64,000 nt of DNA from REEB481 sp964586595 (GCA_964586595.1 CAZPHB010000007.1:1-64000), one strand, 5' to 3'. Shown: positions 43,345 through 55,216, counted from the first letter of the stretch. Program-made: numbers and translations. The notes: a model not told the origin generated them from the letters alone.

Positions 43345-46300
43345 TTAATCCTGCAATACCAGCCTGAACCTGGCGCAGATGTGCTGTCCATCGGCGCAAA
43401 CGTAGTACAAGCCGGGCTCGAGCTCATCCAACATCAGTTCCACATCGTTGCGGCCTGCCGTTCCTGCGTATTGCAGGCAACGTGCCTCACTTCCGCTGGA
43501 ACTCAAAATGCGGATGTCCACGGGCTGGGCCTCACCCAGCATGAATGCCAGCCTGCTCGAGCTGCGCGCCGGATTTGGATACAGCACGGCCTGCGTGGCC
43601 GCGTCGCCCTGAGCATTTGTGCTGCATACCGGCCCCATCAACACCGATCCGTCGGTACCTGATATGCGCAAGCGGTAGGCGTTGAAGCCCGGTGCCGGAC
43701 GTTCGTGTTTCCACCAATAATGTTTCAACTCCCCCGGAACTCCGGCTGCGTCAACCGTGGTGAGCAGCTTCCAGTTCCGTCCGTCGGTGCTGTGCAAAAC
43801 CGCAAATTGTTCCTTGCCGTCCGTGGGCACCGCCGCCCATTGGACAAGTACGCCCGAGGCCGCTTCAGCGCAGCGGAAATGCGTTAAGGTAATCGGGAGC
43901 GGCGAAGCAAAGTCGAACAGATAGGTGGCAATTCTTCCCGTTTCTCCCGTAGAATCCATATAGGAATATTGGAAGGAAGTGCTGCTCTGCCCGGCCAGCT
44001 TGAACTTGATAAACAGGCTGTCAGGATTGAAATTGGGGATGACGTACTTGCTGCGTGTGGAATCCCAGTAATCCAACACCACAAACACATCGAAGAAGCT
44101 TTGCACCGTTCCGTTCACAGGATAGGCCAGCACGGCTTCATTGGTATCGGGAAGGGTTTCCAGCACCAAGGTATAGCGCGAGCCTCCGGTCAGGCCGTTG
44201 ATGCGCCCGTCTTCCAGATCAAAACCCGATAGTTTGCCCGGCATATCGGTGCTGCTTCCTGAATTGAAGGTGGTATCGTTGGTTCCGCTCAGCGCATTCA
44301 AACGCAGCATGCGTTCAAAACCACCTTTGGGCGCGCCGGTTCTCCAGGTAATGGAATCCGGATGTACCGTATAGGTTTTGTCGTGGGCAAATGGCAGATA
44401 GTTCAGTCCGAAATCCAGTCCGGTGGCATCATTACTGCCCGTAATCAAGGGAAGCAAACCATTCACCGGTGTATCGTTTCCGGTGCCGGCGCTGTTGTTG
44501 CTGCCCAGCGCTTCAGCACTGTAAGTCCACTGAACAGGCAGGGTGCGCGCAGGCGCGGTACTTCCCGGTGCAGCCACAACGGTGCTCAACACAATGTTGA
44601 AGCTGTCGTGCGCCCAGCCTCCTTCAAAGGCATAGGTTCCGTCGCTGCGCACCTGAACGCTGTCGGCCACAATACCCTGATACAGCAGGTAGGCATACAA
44701 GGGTACACCGGATGGATTGTTGAATCCGGGACCGCTCGGCGTGCCGCCATTACCATCATGGCGCACCGTGCCTGAAATCGACACCGCCGCCTGTCCAACC
44801 AACAGATACACAGTTCCCGATGCACACAGCGGTGTAGGCGAAACGGACGTTACGTCGCAAATGGTGTATGTGGCTCTGTCCGGACCGTAATACGCAGCAT
44901 CCGGAGTGTACAGGAAACTGCCATTGGCGTAGAAAATGATCACTCCTCCGGAATCTGTGGCCACGGTATCCAGCGGCAGCGCCAAACCGGAAAGACTGCC
45001 CAACAATACCGGATTTATTCCGTCGTTGAACAAGATTGAATCACCGTTCGGTTCCAGGTCATTCACGGCCCAGCGTCCCCAAACACTGCTGTCGCTGCGC
45101 GTCACGGCGAAATCATCACCGGCAAACGGCGGATCGTTGAGCACCCCGTTGGGTTGCATGCGTTGAATGACCAACAGGGCATCATCGGCAGCAGGAACGG
45201 TGGCAGAATCCTGAATGGTGTAAGCAATAAAGACCTTACCGTAGAAACCCGGTGCAGGTGTGTATGTAAAATCCCCATCCGCATAGAGGATCAACGTACC
45301 GGCATTGGAATCGAGACTGCCATAAAGGTCGCGACCGCCAACGGTGTAGGTATTTCCCGGTATGGCTGTGGTTTCTGGTATGCCATCGCCATCGGCGTCA
45401 TATTGCCATTGAACAAGGGCAAATCCGTCGCCTTCGGGATCTCCGTCGTTCACCAAAACATTGGAAGTAAGGGCTGAATCGTAACAAACGGCGTCGTCGT
45501 TGTTTGCAATTACATTGTTGTAAAACCTGCGCGGCAAAGAATCCACGCTGATGCGCAACAACGCGGTATCGCAGGCGGAAGGCACGCCGTCATCACAAAT
45601 GGAATAGAATACCTCTGCCGTTCCGGTAAACCCGGATGCAGGGTAGAACGTATAGGAACAGCCGGTGTAATAAAGCAGGCCTGCAGTATCGACCGGATTG
45701 CCCGACATGTCGAAACCGGAAATCAGCGCCGGACTGTTGAATCCCTGAAAGCTGCCATCGGTGCTGAGCATATTCCCAAAGAACTGGGCATGTTGCTCCG
45801 GGTCGAAGTCGTTGGTGCATACATTTCCTGATACCGGAATATCCTGCCAGGTATTGTTGAAATCATTGACGGCAATGGTTGGATCTTTCGGAGAAACAAG
45901 CAGATAAATGGTTCCCGACGCGCACAAAGGTTGTGGTTCAACGCTTGTTTGGTCGCAGAGGGAATACACCACACGGTCGGGGCCAATAAAATCGGGGGCA
46001 GGCTGGTAGGTAAAGCTGCCGTTGCTGAACAGAAACACCGTGCCGCCCTGAACCGTGGTGAGTGTATCCAGCGCCGTTCCGGCGGAAGGTAAAGCGCCAA
46101 GCAACAGCGGCAACGCCGTGCCGTTCACACGAATGGAATCACCATTGGGTTCCAGGTCGTTGGCTGCCCAGTTCCCTGTGACAGGCCGGCCCACCTGCGT
46201 AAGCGCCAGGTCGTCGCCGGCAAAAGGCCGATCGTTCAGCAATCCGTTTGATGGAAGCACGGTGATGAACAGGAGTGCTTCATCGGTGGCCGGAAGATTT

Positions 46301-49300
46301 CCGCTGTCGCGGATGGTATAAGAAAGAACTGCAGTTCCATAATATCCGATGGACGGAGTGAAACCAAATGTTCCATCCATGAATGCTACAAAACTTCCGG
46401 CATTCGGCCAATGCGTTCCATCGGCATCCAAACCACCCACATTGATGGTATCACCCATATTCCCTGCCGCATCGGGAACGCCATCTCCGTCGCTGTCGTA
46501 TCGGAAGGCATACAGGGCAAAGGCATCACCTTCCGGATCTGCATCATTGCTGAGCATTCCACCTTGCACGGGCAAGGCATACGTGATCAGGTAATCGTTG
46601 GTGGCCAGCAGGTTGTTGCCATTGGTGCTGGCCAGTGAATCCACGCTGATGCGCAACATCGCGGTATCGCAGCGGAAGGGGAAGAAATTATCGCAGGCAA
46701 CATACCAAAGGTCGGCATGGCCCGTGAATCCTTCCGCAGGCAAGAAGCGATAACCGCAGGGACGCGTGATGAACAATCCTGCGGTATCCAGTGGGTTTCC
46801 TTCCATGTCAAAACCGGATATGATGGCTGTATCGCCCAAACGACGGAATCCGCTGTCGTTGACATAAAAAGCATCAAACGTGTGCAAACCGGGTTCTATA
46901 TCATTGGTGCAGACTGCCCCTTCCACCGGCGTATTCATCCAGGTGTGGTTCACGTCGTTTACGGCAATGGTGGAGTCGTTGTATCCAACCAGGAAATAAA
47001 TGGTGGCTGTGGCGCAGCGCGGCGGACTGAACACCAAAGGTTCGTCGCACAAGGTGTATCGAACCTGGTCAGGACCGATATATCCCTCGGCCGGCATGTA
47101 CCGAAACTGCCCGTTGGCGAAGAATGTAATGGTTCCGCCACTGTCTGTAGTCATGGTATCCAATGGCAAAGCACTTGTGGGCAATCCGGCAAGTTGGATG
47201 CGTAAAGCACTGCCGTTCAGCCTTACACTGTCGTTGTTGAGTTCCACATCATTGGCCGCCCAGGAGGCGGAAACAGGCACCCCTGATTCTGTAAATACGA
47301 AATCATCGGCAGCAAAAGGACGTTCATTATCCGGGTTGTGGTGTTCCAGTACTTCAATCTTCAGCAACGTCGTATCGCGGGCAATACCGGAGCCATTGTC
47401 GTACAGGAAATAGGAGGCAAACACTGCACCGATGAAGCGTGTGCCGGCAAAAGTATCGGCTTGGAAGTAGCTGTTCCCTTTGGCATCAATGCTCATGCGG
47501 CCGGCCCGGTATAGTGGTTGGCCGAGGTAGTCAATGCCGCCCACAAATACGGTATCGCCGGGCGCAACGTAGGTGTCCGGGATGGCGTCGCCATTGGCAT
47601 CCATCATCCATCCTGAGAGGTAACTCGAATCACCTTCGGCATCATCGTCGTTGTACAACAGCTGCACCTGGATGGGTTCTTTGCAGGTTAACAGCACATC
47701 CGGTTCCGCGATGAGACCATTGGCCGTAAAGCTGCGGATGGGATCTACGCTGATGTTCAGGTAGGCGGTATCGCAGGCGGGCGAAAGCAAGTCTGCGTCG
47801 CAAATTCCGTAGGGAACACGCACCAAGCCGGCAAATCCGGGTGCGGGGCGGAACACATAGCTTCCGTTGCTTCCGAAAAAAAGTGTTCCTGCGAATGCTG
47901 TGGGTTGCCCATTTTGCATCATGCCCTGCACCGTATCGCCACTGTTCAGCAGCGCACCACTGCCATCCTGCCGGAAGAAGCTGTTGAAGTGCACGGCGTG
48001 AAACTCCAGGTCGAAATCATTGGTGAGCACCTGTCCGCCCACAGGCATACCTTTCCAGGTATTGTTGTTGTCGTTGATGGCGTAGGTAAGGTTGGCTGCG
48101 TCGGCAGCAGGCGCGTACAACACCAGCGCATAAACGGTGGCGGTATCATACAGCGGAGTCTGCGGCGGACAGCCAATTCCGGTAATCTGCGTGCTGTCGC
48201 GGATGATGTATCGGAATGAGTCCAGACCTGTAAAACCGGCATCAGACGTATAGGCCAGCAAATTGCTTTTGGGAAACCAGCGCAGGCTACCATGTTTTGG
48301 CTTGGAGAATGCACTGTCGTAACGCAGCAGCAGCGGTCGGCCGTCGGGATCGGCATCGTTGTCCAGCGGACGCAGGAAGTAAGGTATCTGCGTGGTGGTT
48401 TCGAACGTATCGTTCAGGGCCAATGGCTTCTGGTTGATGCCGGTTTGCACCTGCACATACACCCAGGCACTGTCGTAGGCCGGCGGATTGCCGTCGTCTG
48501 AAATGAAATATTGGAAGCTGTCCAAACCCGTGAAGGGCGTGGCGCCGCTGTTTCCGGTATATGTAATTTTACCGGCCACAACCACTGCGCTGCCGTTTTG
48601 CGGCAAGATGGAAATACCACCGATGCGCACCTGGTTCCCATCGGAGTCGTTGTCGTTATTCAACACTGCAATGGCGATGGTTTCGCAGGGTTCCGCCCAG
48701 GCGGAATCTTCCCGCGCCAGCGGCGGTCGGTTCAGGATGCGCACCACCACAAAAGCGGTATCCCATTGTTGTTCGCTGCATTGCCCGGCCGCCGGCTCGC
48801 TGATGCGGTACCAGAATGTATCCAGCCCGGTAAGCGTCAGCAATCCGGTGTATTTGATTTGCGTGCCAAACACTTCGGCAACGCCCTTCTTCGGCGGCAG
48901 CAACAACTCCGGAGTGAGGCTTGTACCTTCCGGGTCGTAATCATTGGCCAGAACATTGACGTTCAGTGAGCTTCCGGAGGTGGGCAGCGTTGCAGAATCC
49001 TTCACGGCCACAGGAGGCGCATTCAGACAGGTGATGAAATACCAGCCGGTATCCAGGAGGCTTCCATCGCTGATGCGGTACAACACATATCCGGTTCCGT
49101 TGAAGCCGGCCGATGGCGTGAAGGTGATGGTATTCCCGCTTACCGAAGCCGAGCCGCCAAAAACCTTGTACAGCGGAGTGGTGGCAGCCAGACTGAGGGT
49201 GCTTCCCTGTGGATCCTGATCGTTGGAAACCACATTTCGAGACACCGACGATGGGAAGGTCACGGTATCGTAATCGGCAACAATCAGCGGTTTTTGGTTG

Positions 49301-52300
49301 GGTATCGTTTGACAGCCCGCCACAGTGGAATAACGGATGCGCAACACGGGATCGCGGGCTGCATCATCCGATTCAAATTGCGCCAGACTGCTCTTCTTGT
49401 ACACGCCGTTGCGTTTGGCAAGCAGCCCCAGGTTGTTGGCGGGTGTGCTCACCCAATCCTGCACGAGCGTATTCAACTGGCTGCTGTAATGCCAGGCATT
49501 GTTGGCAGATCCACCCGAACCGGTATTGATTTGCCCATACAAGGTGGTGCCGTAATCGCCCCCTGCCGTGGACCAATTGTTTGCGTTGGCGCGGCGGTTC
49601 CAGGTCACCTGATTTTCTACGAAAAGGCCGCTGCCATTCACCTGAAAAAGATCTACCGTTACGTTGTCTTTGCCGCCATTTCGGAACAGTTCCAGGCGTG
49701 AATCCAACACATTGGCTGTGGTGGGAATGGCCGCACCGCCGGTGTTCAGGTTGAAATACAGCACGGAACGGAATTCTTTATTGTTGCGGTCGCCCCAACC
49801 CATTTTTAAACGGTTTTCATTGCCGTAATTGGTGGTGGCACGCTCCTGTCGTAAGTATGCATCCCGGTTTACAAGCACTGTAATGTTGGTATCGGTGTAC
49901 GAACCACCACGCTGTCCGCTGCTGCATAAATCGGGCTGTACATGAATCACCACGCGGGCACTGCTCTGCANNNNNNNNNNNNNNNNNNNNNNNNNNNNNN
50001 NNNNNNNNNNNNNNNNNNNNNNNNNNNNNNNNNNNNNNNNNNNNNNNNNNNNNNNNNNNNNNNNNNNNNNCCGCTGCTGCATAAATCGGGCTGTACATGA
50101 ATCACCACGCGGGCACTGCTCTGCATGTTCCGCGCATTCACTACGTTATAGGTAAAGGAATCCATGCCATCGAAATCATTGAATGGCGTATAGCTTACCG
50201 TTTGGTCGGGGTTGATGCTGGCATAGCCATGATACGGACCATTGCTGATGCGCAGCACTGAATCAGGCAGGCCGGCAGCGCCTTTCACCCATTGCAATAC
50301 CGGAATCCGGGCGGATTGATCTTCCAGGATGTTCACGCGACCGTTTTCTGCAACAGACTGTATGCCATTGCAGCGGTACTGCCGGAATTCCACCGCATCA
50401 ATCTGTGGCTTTCTTGCCGCGTTGGCCGTAATGGAAAAACGGATGTATCGCGCACCTGAAAGTGGATTTTTCAGTGTATCGGTGATAAAAGAAACATCAC
50501 TTCGGGTATAAGATGCTGCATTTACCCAGCTGCTCCCATCGGTGCTCAGTTCCACACTGAGGGTTGGATTGCCTGCGCCGCTGTTGCTCACCGGTTTCCA
50601 GTGAATCAAAATGGTATCCAGGTTTTGCTTCATGGTTTCAGTGGTATTGTTGGTGAAACCCACGGGCAGACGGTCTGCGGCATTGTCGAGTTCACAGCCC
50701 ACGCCGTCCGGATCGTAATAGGCATGTTCCACATCGTCGGCATTTCCGCTTGCTGTGGTATCTAAGCCAACAACAAGTCCTGCTAGGAAGGTGTCATTGG
50801 TATATACATTTCCCAGGCCCCAGAGTTCGTTACTCCAGCAGCCATAGCTGTTCTGCGAGCCGACCTGAATCACCACATTACCATTGGAACATGCGGGTGT
50901 TGGACTGTTGTTGTCGCAAGCTTCGTATTGCACATAAGCAAGCCCGGAAAACAATCCATTGCCGCTGTTGGGTCTGAACAACAGATTGCCATTGCTGCTC
51001 AGCGTTGCCGTGCCGTTGGTTACGCTCAGCAAACGGGCCGTAAGGGTTTGCCCGTCGGAATCATTGTCGTTGGCCAGTACGTTCAGGCTCAGGGATGTTT
51101 GTCCGTAGCAAGACGCTGCGATGGTTCCACTGTCGTTGCGCACCGTTGGCGGACGGTTGGCAGCTGCCGGAGAAATACGCACCGGCCAAGAGAAAAAGGT
51201 TTCCCGGCCGCAGCCATCTTTGGCGATGGCGGTTACAAAACAATCGGTGAGGCTGCTTACGGAAGGGGCCGTAAAACTTACATAGACAGAATCACTGCCT
51301 GCCTGCACAAAACTCAAACTGCCCCCGCAGGTATTGCTGAGGCGAAATTCATAGTTGCCACCGCCACCGGCTACACGCATGCCAAAATTCAGGCTGTCGC
51401 CCTGCAACACATTCGCTCCGGAAGCCCAGTGGGAAACCACGCGCACCGCATTGCTCCTGGTGCCATCCACGCCGATGGTTGCATTCAGGCTCATGTTGAA
51501 AAATGCCCGCTGGGCAGTGATGTTGGGTGCTGCAGCAGCTTTATTGTGGCTGTGGCCGGCTTCGTACATCACCAATCCTGCATCGGGGTCGCCCTTGGCC
51601 GGTCCCCAGGCCAGAACTGCTGCTTCGCGAGGTGCGGAACCTGCCTGACTGTGGTCGGGATCCCACACACCCACTTTTGTGCTGCTGCGCCAGCCGCCTC
51701 CGGACACAGGTATGAATATTTGTTCTGATCCATTGGTAGTTGCGCCATCCAAACTCCCCAAAAACTGCATTTCCGGGGCCGTGGGGAAGCGATAACTGTA
51801 GGGCGGTGTGCCATCGCTGTGGTTGGTCCACAGCATCAGCGAATTCTCCGGGTCGGCATAGCCGTTGGTGGCCTTCGCCGCGGTGCCCGTTGATGTACTC
51901 AGGAAATTCGTTTGCTGGCTCAGATTCGACGGATTGACCATGTTTTCCAGCGCACTCACGGCATGACAAGCGGCCCATAAGCCTCCGCGACAACCTCCGT
52001 CTGCCACCTTTTGCGTCCATGTAAACAACCTGGAGTGGGTACTCCAAACAGGATCGGCGTGAGGCATCACAAACAAATCGTGGCAACAGTTCAGGTATTT
52101 GGGCTCAATGAACCCCGAGGCAGAATCCGGAATTTCAGCATTGCGTAAGTAGCCCCGTGCAATACTTCCATTTTGTAAGTCCAATACGAAAAACCACCGC
52201 GGAATGCCATTCAGGGTAGCATATACCGGTAAACTTTCATCTTTCGTGGTGGTGATGCCCTGAACACCTTTCGCCTCCCAGGTGCTGATGATGCTGTTGA

Positions 52301-52604
52301 CCACCGCGGTTCTGTATGGTTTGGTAACAACAAAAGCACCCGACTGAAAGGCCGTGCCGCCAATGGTAAAATCAACACCGTCGCGGCTTTTATCGGACCT
52401 GATGCACCATTTCAAAGGCACATATTGCCCGCTCAGCAGGTTGTACAACAGGCCATAAGCCTTCAGGGTCTTTACATTTTGTGTACCACCCAATTGAACC
52501 ACATACGAACCGGCCGGTATGGTTTCATAAACGGTTTGGGCAGTCACAAAAGGGGTACTGCTGCACGCGTAAAATGCGCACAGAATCAATAATTTTCTGT
52601 ACAT
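43345..52604 (-). CDS. Giant T9SS-secreted adhesin-like protein 2, interrupted only by an assembly gap
   Basis: Paralogue of the gene at 27919-38268. The 100-N gap at 49971-50070 breaks the frame, but the 55 bp on either side are identical; merging them (removing 155 bp) joins the two parts in one frame, about 3034 aa. From ATG 52604 (MYRKLLILCAF...FVTAQ signal peptide) the order is the same: N-terminal domain (TQNVKTLKAYGLLYNL, NCCHDLFVMPHADPVW, GGCRGGLWAACHAVSALENM, YEAGHSHN), discoidin-like and DNRLRE domains (RDAYLRQERATTNYG), cadherin-like repeats, three A-B-C triplets instead of four, SdrD-like B domain (ISGTVRHDGNGG) and type A T9SS sorting domain (YPNPARSS). No residues appear missing compared with the paralogue. 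Confidence 0.85.
44790..48095 (-). repeat. Three tandem triplet units (about 1.1 kb each) in giant adhesin 2
   Basis: Same A-B-C module order as in giant adhesin 1, with B modules starting near 47730, 46620 and 45520. The units differ more from each other than those of the first protein. The three-versus-four count explains most of the length difference of about 415 aa between the paralogues. Confidence 0.75.
49916..49970. repeat. Left copy of the 55-bp gap-flanking duplication
   Basis: Identical to 50071-50125. Length and position at the contig end are what one expects from an assembler k-mer overlap that the scaffolder did not merge. Confidence 0.9.
49971..50070. other. Scaffold gap (100 N)
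   Basis: Exactly 100 N, the default for gaps of unknown size. It lies in the giant adhesin 2 gene at the junction just before the DNRLRE domain. Confidence 0.98.
50071..50125. repeat. Right copy of the 55-bp gap-flanking duplication
   Basis: Identical to 49916-49970. In the paralogue the corresponding region (ARVIVHIIPDGC) occurs only once, which supports overlap and not true duplication. Confidence 0.9.
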
Positions 52605-52627
52605 AGCAGGAAGGGGGTATTTCTTTT

Positions 52628-52642
52628 CTGCCCACAAACCTA
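52628..52642 (-). promoter_or_regulatory. Promoter TAGGTTTG-TGGGCAGAA of giant adhesin 2
   Basis: On the minus strand TAGGTTTG (52635-52642) is a perfect TAnnTTTG, followed by TGGGCAGAA, as at the response-regulator gene. ATG 52604 then has a leader of about 24 nt, which sets the start. Confidence 0.55.
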
Positions 52643-52929
52643 TTCACCTCAATACCTCCGCAAGCAGTTCAGTTCATAGATGACGGTTTCAGCATGCAAT
52701 ACACACATTGCTGATTCATGAAATTAGAATTAAGCCTCACATATCGCCTGATTATCAAGCAGTTGCGCACCATGGCAACGGTTTTTAAACCGTTTATGAG
52801 CGCAAACAGACCATTGAAGTTCCCAGGCGTTCTGCTGGTGAAATAAAATACTATGAAATCCCCGGGTAATGAAATGGAACATGCTGAGCCATGACTCCTC
52901 TGTAATGGTGCCTGCCGAACCATGTGCGT

Positions 52930-53078
52930 GTGGTTCGGCAGGCTCACCATGACAAAATTTTATAGCTTTCCTATAACCTTTCTTCAAACATGGTTCGGCA
53001 GGCTCACCATGACAGAATTTTATTGCTTTCCCATAACCCTTCTTCAAACATGGTTCAACACCGCTCACCATGACAAAC
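52930..53078. repeat. 60-bp tandem repeat, about 2.5 copies
   Basis: Units at 52931-52990 and 52991-53050, then a partial and diverged copy to about 53078. Each holds GGTTCGGCAGGCTCACCATGA, an AAAATTTTAT-type AT-rich middle and CCTTTCTTCAAACAT. The core resembles the CGGCAGGCTCACCATGAC element scattered in Bacteroidota intergenic DNA. The rest of 52669-53094 shows no gene; frames across it only translate the repeat. Confidence 0.7.
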
Positions 53079-53094
53079 GAGCGCGGTCAACTGT

Positions 53095-53772
53095 TCAGTT
53101 TTCTTCTTTCTGCAGCAGTTCCAGCAACTTGGCAGCAAGCTGATTGCGGTCTTCCCAACGAATGGTACCCAACAAGATTCCCTGACGCAGCACACAGGCA
53201 TAAGGTATCTCTGAATCCGATGATGCAGTTTGGGGGAAACCTGACGAGAGCCATTGACCAGCAACGCCTCTGCCCCGGTAATACAAGGCTGCAGAATCAA
53301 ACTGCATCTGATCCAACAAGCGTGTTATTCTTGGAACAAAAACATTGCTTTCCTGCTGCTGTGCACTTGCCGAAACGTACACCTTACAACCTGCCGATTT
53401 TTGAGACAGCAGCTGCAAGATTTGGCCGGAGGCCTGCTGCGGAAGGTATGCTTCTGAAAAATTGGCAATGAACATATCCGCGTGGCTTGGTATGAAATGG
53501 TCGGAAGTATCTGCAGCACCCACAATCAGTCCCATCATTCGGTACAGGTTATTTGAAGAAGGAAACTGTTGCGTGCTCCACTGCTCCGAAGTATCCCCGG
53601 ATTCGCTGCGCAGGTGCACACTGCCGTCATGGTCATGGGCATGGTCGTATTGTTGCGTTTGGGATTCTGTATCTCCTTGCTTCAGCAACCCACAAGCGGT
53701 AAACGAGCACAACAAGCATCCAATGCCCATGATGCTCAAATACTTGCGGAAATTCAACTTATGCAGATTCAT
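53095..53772 (-). CDS. Lipoprotein of unknown function
   Basis: The protein has 225 aa from ATG 53772. The lipoprotein signal MNLHKLNFRKYLSIMGIGC... ends at FTAC with Cys27, then GLLKQGD. A His/Asp-rich stretch (YDHAHDHDGSVH) follows, possibly metal-binding. The later part (SGQILQLLSQKSAGCKVYVSAS, LLDQMQFDSAALYYRGRG, PYACVLRQGILLGTIRWEDR) has alternating strands and helices like a small alpha/beta domain. No family is recognised. The frame also opens with TTG 53793, which overlaps the rocD stop as TTGA, so coupling to rocD is possible. Confidence 0.65.
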   Translation of the reverse strand: MNLHKLNFRKYLSIMGIGCLLCSFTACGLLKQGDTESQTQQYDHAHDHDGSVHLRSESGDTSEQWSTQQFPSSNNLYRMMGLIVGAADTSDHFIPSHADMFIANFSEAYLPQQASGQILQLLSQKSAGCKVYVSASAQQQESNVFVPRITRLLDQMQFDSAALYYRGRGVAGQWLSSGFPQTASSDSEIPYACVLRQGILLGTIRWEDRNQLAAKLLELLQKEEN

Positions 53773-53789
53773 AAAAATGTTGCTGTTTT

Positions 53790-55022
53790 TCAATCCAGGG
53801 AAACCTTGATGGCATTCAGGGCTTCATCCACCTGCGCGGCCTGCAGCACCAAAGGCGGCGACATGCGCACGGTATGGTCATGTGTTTGTTTGCAGAGCAA
53901 TCCGGCGTCAAGCATCCGCTCGCACCAGGTTCTGGCATTCATGCCAAGGACGGCTGCTTCTACATCCACGGCACTCATCAGCCCTTTGCCCCTGAGTCCG
54001 CTCAGGCCCGGGATGTTCAGCGATTGCAAGCCCTCACGGAACAGTGTACCCATGGCGGCTGCCTGTTCCGGAAGTTGCTCATCTTTGATGATCTGGAGCG
54101 CTTCAACAGCAAGGGCACAGGCCAGAGGATTGCCGCCAAAAGTGCTGCCGTGTTGCCCGGGTTTTAAGGTGTTCATCACCTCATGACTGCTGAGCACTGC
54201 GGAAACAGGCATCATGCCGCCAGACAACGCCTTACCCAAGAGCAGCATATCGGGCTTTACAGCCTCGTGGTCGCAGGCCAGCAGGGCGCCGGTTCTTCCC
54301 AACCCGGTCTGGATTTCATCTGCGATGAACAATACCTGATATTTGGAACACAGAGCCCGAACACCGGCCAGATAACCTTCGTCGGGGATAATAACGCCGG
54401 CTTCTCCCTGTATGGGTTCCACCATAAACGCTGCGGTATCGCCATCGCTGATGGCTGCCTCCAAACGTTCCAGGTCGTTGTAGGGAATCACCTCAAAACC
54501 AGGCACAAAAGGGCCGAAATTCGTGTAGCTGTCGGGATCCGTGCTGGAACTCACCGCGGCAATGGTCCTTCCCCAGAAATTTCCTTCCGCAAAAACCACC
54601 TTCGCCTTGTTCGGCGTGACGCCTTTCACCTCGTAGGCCCATTTGCGTGCCAGCTTGATGGCCGTTTCGCCGGCTTCCACACCGGTGTTCATGGGCAGCA
54701 CCCGGTCGTAACCGAAATAGGCGCAGATGTATTCCTCGAATGCACCCAGCAAATCGTGGTGAAACGCCCGCGAAGTAAGTGTTAATCTCGCGGCCTGCTC
54801 TTGCATCACCGCCACCAGTCGCGGATGACAATGACCCTGATTCACGGCGCTGTATGCGGCCAGAAAATCAAGGTAACGCTTGCCGGAAACATCCCAGAGG
54901 TATGCGCCCTCGCCCCTGCTCAACACTACGGGAAGCGGGTGGTAATTGTGCGCACCGTATTGGTCTTCCAGCGTCATGGCTTCCTGTGCCGAGCGCTGCT
55001 GTTGGCGGATGAGGGCTTTCAT
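53790..55022 (-). CDS. rocD: Ornithine aminotransferase
   Basis: The protein has 410 aa. Class III PLP aminotransferase: GAHNYHPLPVVLSRGEG (typical RocD opening), LDFLAAYSAVNQGHCHP, MNTGVEAGETAIKLARKW, VEPIQGEAGV, Asp235 in FIADEIQTGLGRTG, Schiff-base Lys264 in LLGKALSGGMMPVSAVL and GQHGSTFGGNPLA. It transfers the delta-amino group of ornithine to 2-oxoglutarate, giving glutamate semialdehyde. Length is normal. The lipoprotein gene follows directly, with overlapping or 17-bp spacing depending on its start. Confidence 0.95.
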   Translation of the reverse strand: MKALIRQQQRSAQEAMTLEDQYGAHNYHPLPVVLSRGEGAYLWDVSGKRYLDFLAAYSAVNQGHCHPRLVAVMQEQAARLTLTSRAFHHDLLGAFEEYICAYFGYDRVLPMNTGVEAGETAIKLARKWAYEVKGVTPNKAKVVFAEGNFWGRTIAAVSSSTDPDSYTNFGPFVPGFEVIPYNDLERLEAAISDGDTAAFMVEPIQGEAGVIIPDEGYLAGVRALCSKYQVLFIADEIQTGLGRTGALLACDHEAVKPDMLLLGKALSGGMMPVSAVLSSHEVMNTLKPGQHGSTFGGNPLACALAVEALQIIKDEQLPEQAAAMGTLFREGLQSLNIPGLSGLRGKGLMSAVDVEAAVLGMNARTWCERMLDAGLLCKQTHDHTVRMSPPLVLQAAQVDEALNAIKVSLD

Positions 55023-55216
55023 GCTGCAAAGGTATTGCCGGAAGGAGATTAGACATGAAGCACTTTACCTACTTCTCGGAAGCACATAAATCCTGTTCCA
55101 AAACCGATCACATGCCCATGGTTTGGAATTCTGCCCCGGCTTATCTTTTACATGCACATTCCGTACATTTATTTCATTGGTAATGCGGTAATCTTAACCG
55201 AACTTTGACTTACAGA

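Noticed and set aside
49916..50125. A true tandem duplication or a frameshifted pseudogene at the N gap
   Set aside because: The duplication ends precisely at the contig edges and merging it restores the frame and collinearity with the paralogue.
52730..53071. A 113-codon minus-strand frame with repeated FCHGEPAEP peptides
   Set aside because: It is the translation of the 60-bp non-coding tandem repeat.
52930..53078. CRISPR array
   Set aside because: The units are contiguous 60-bp tandem copies without spacers of differing sequence, and no cas genes are near.
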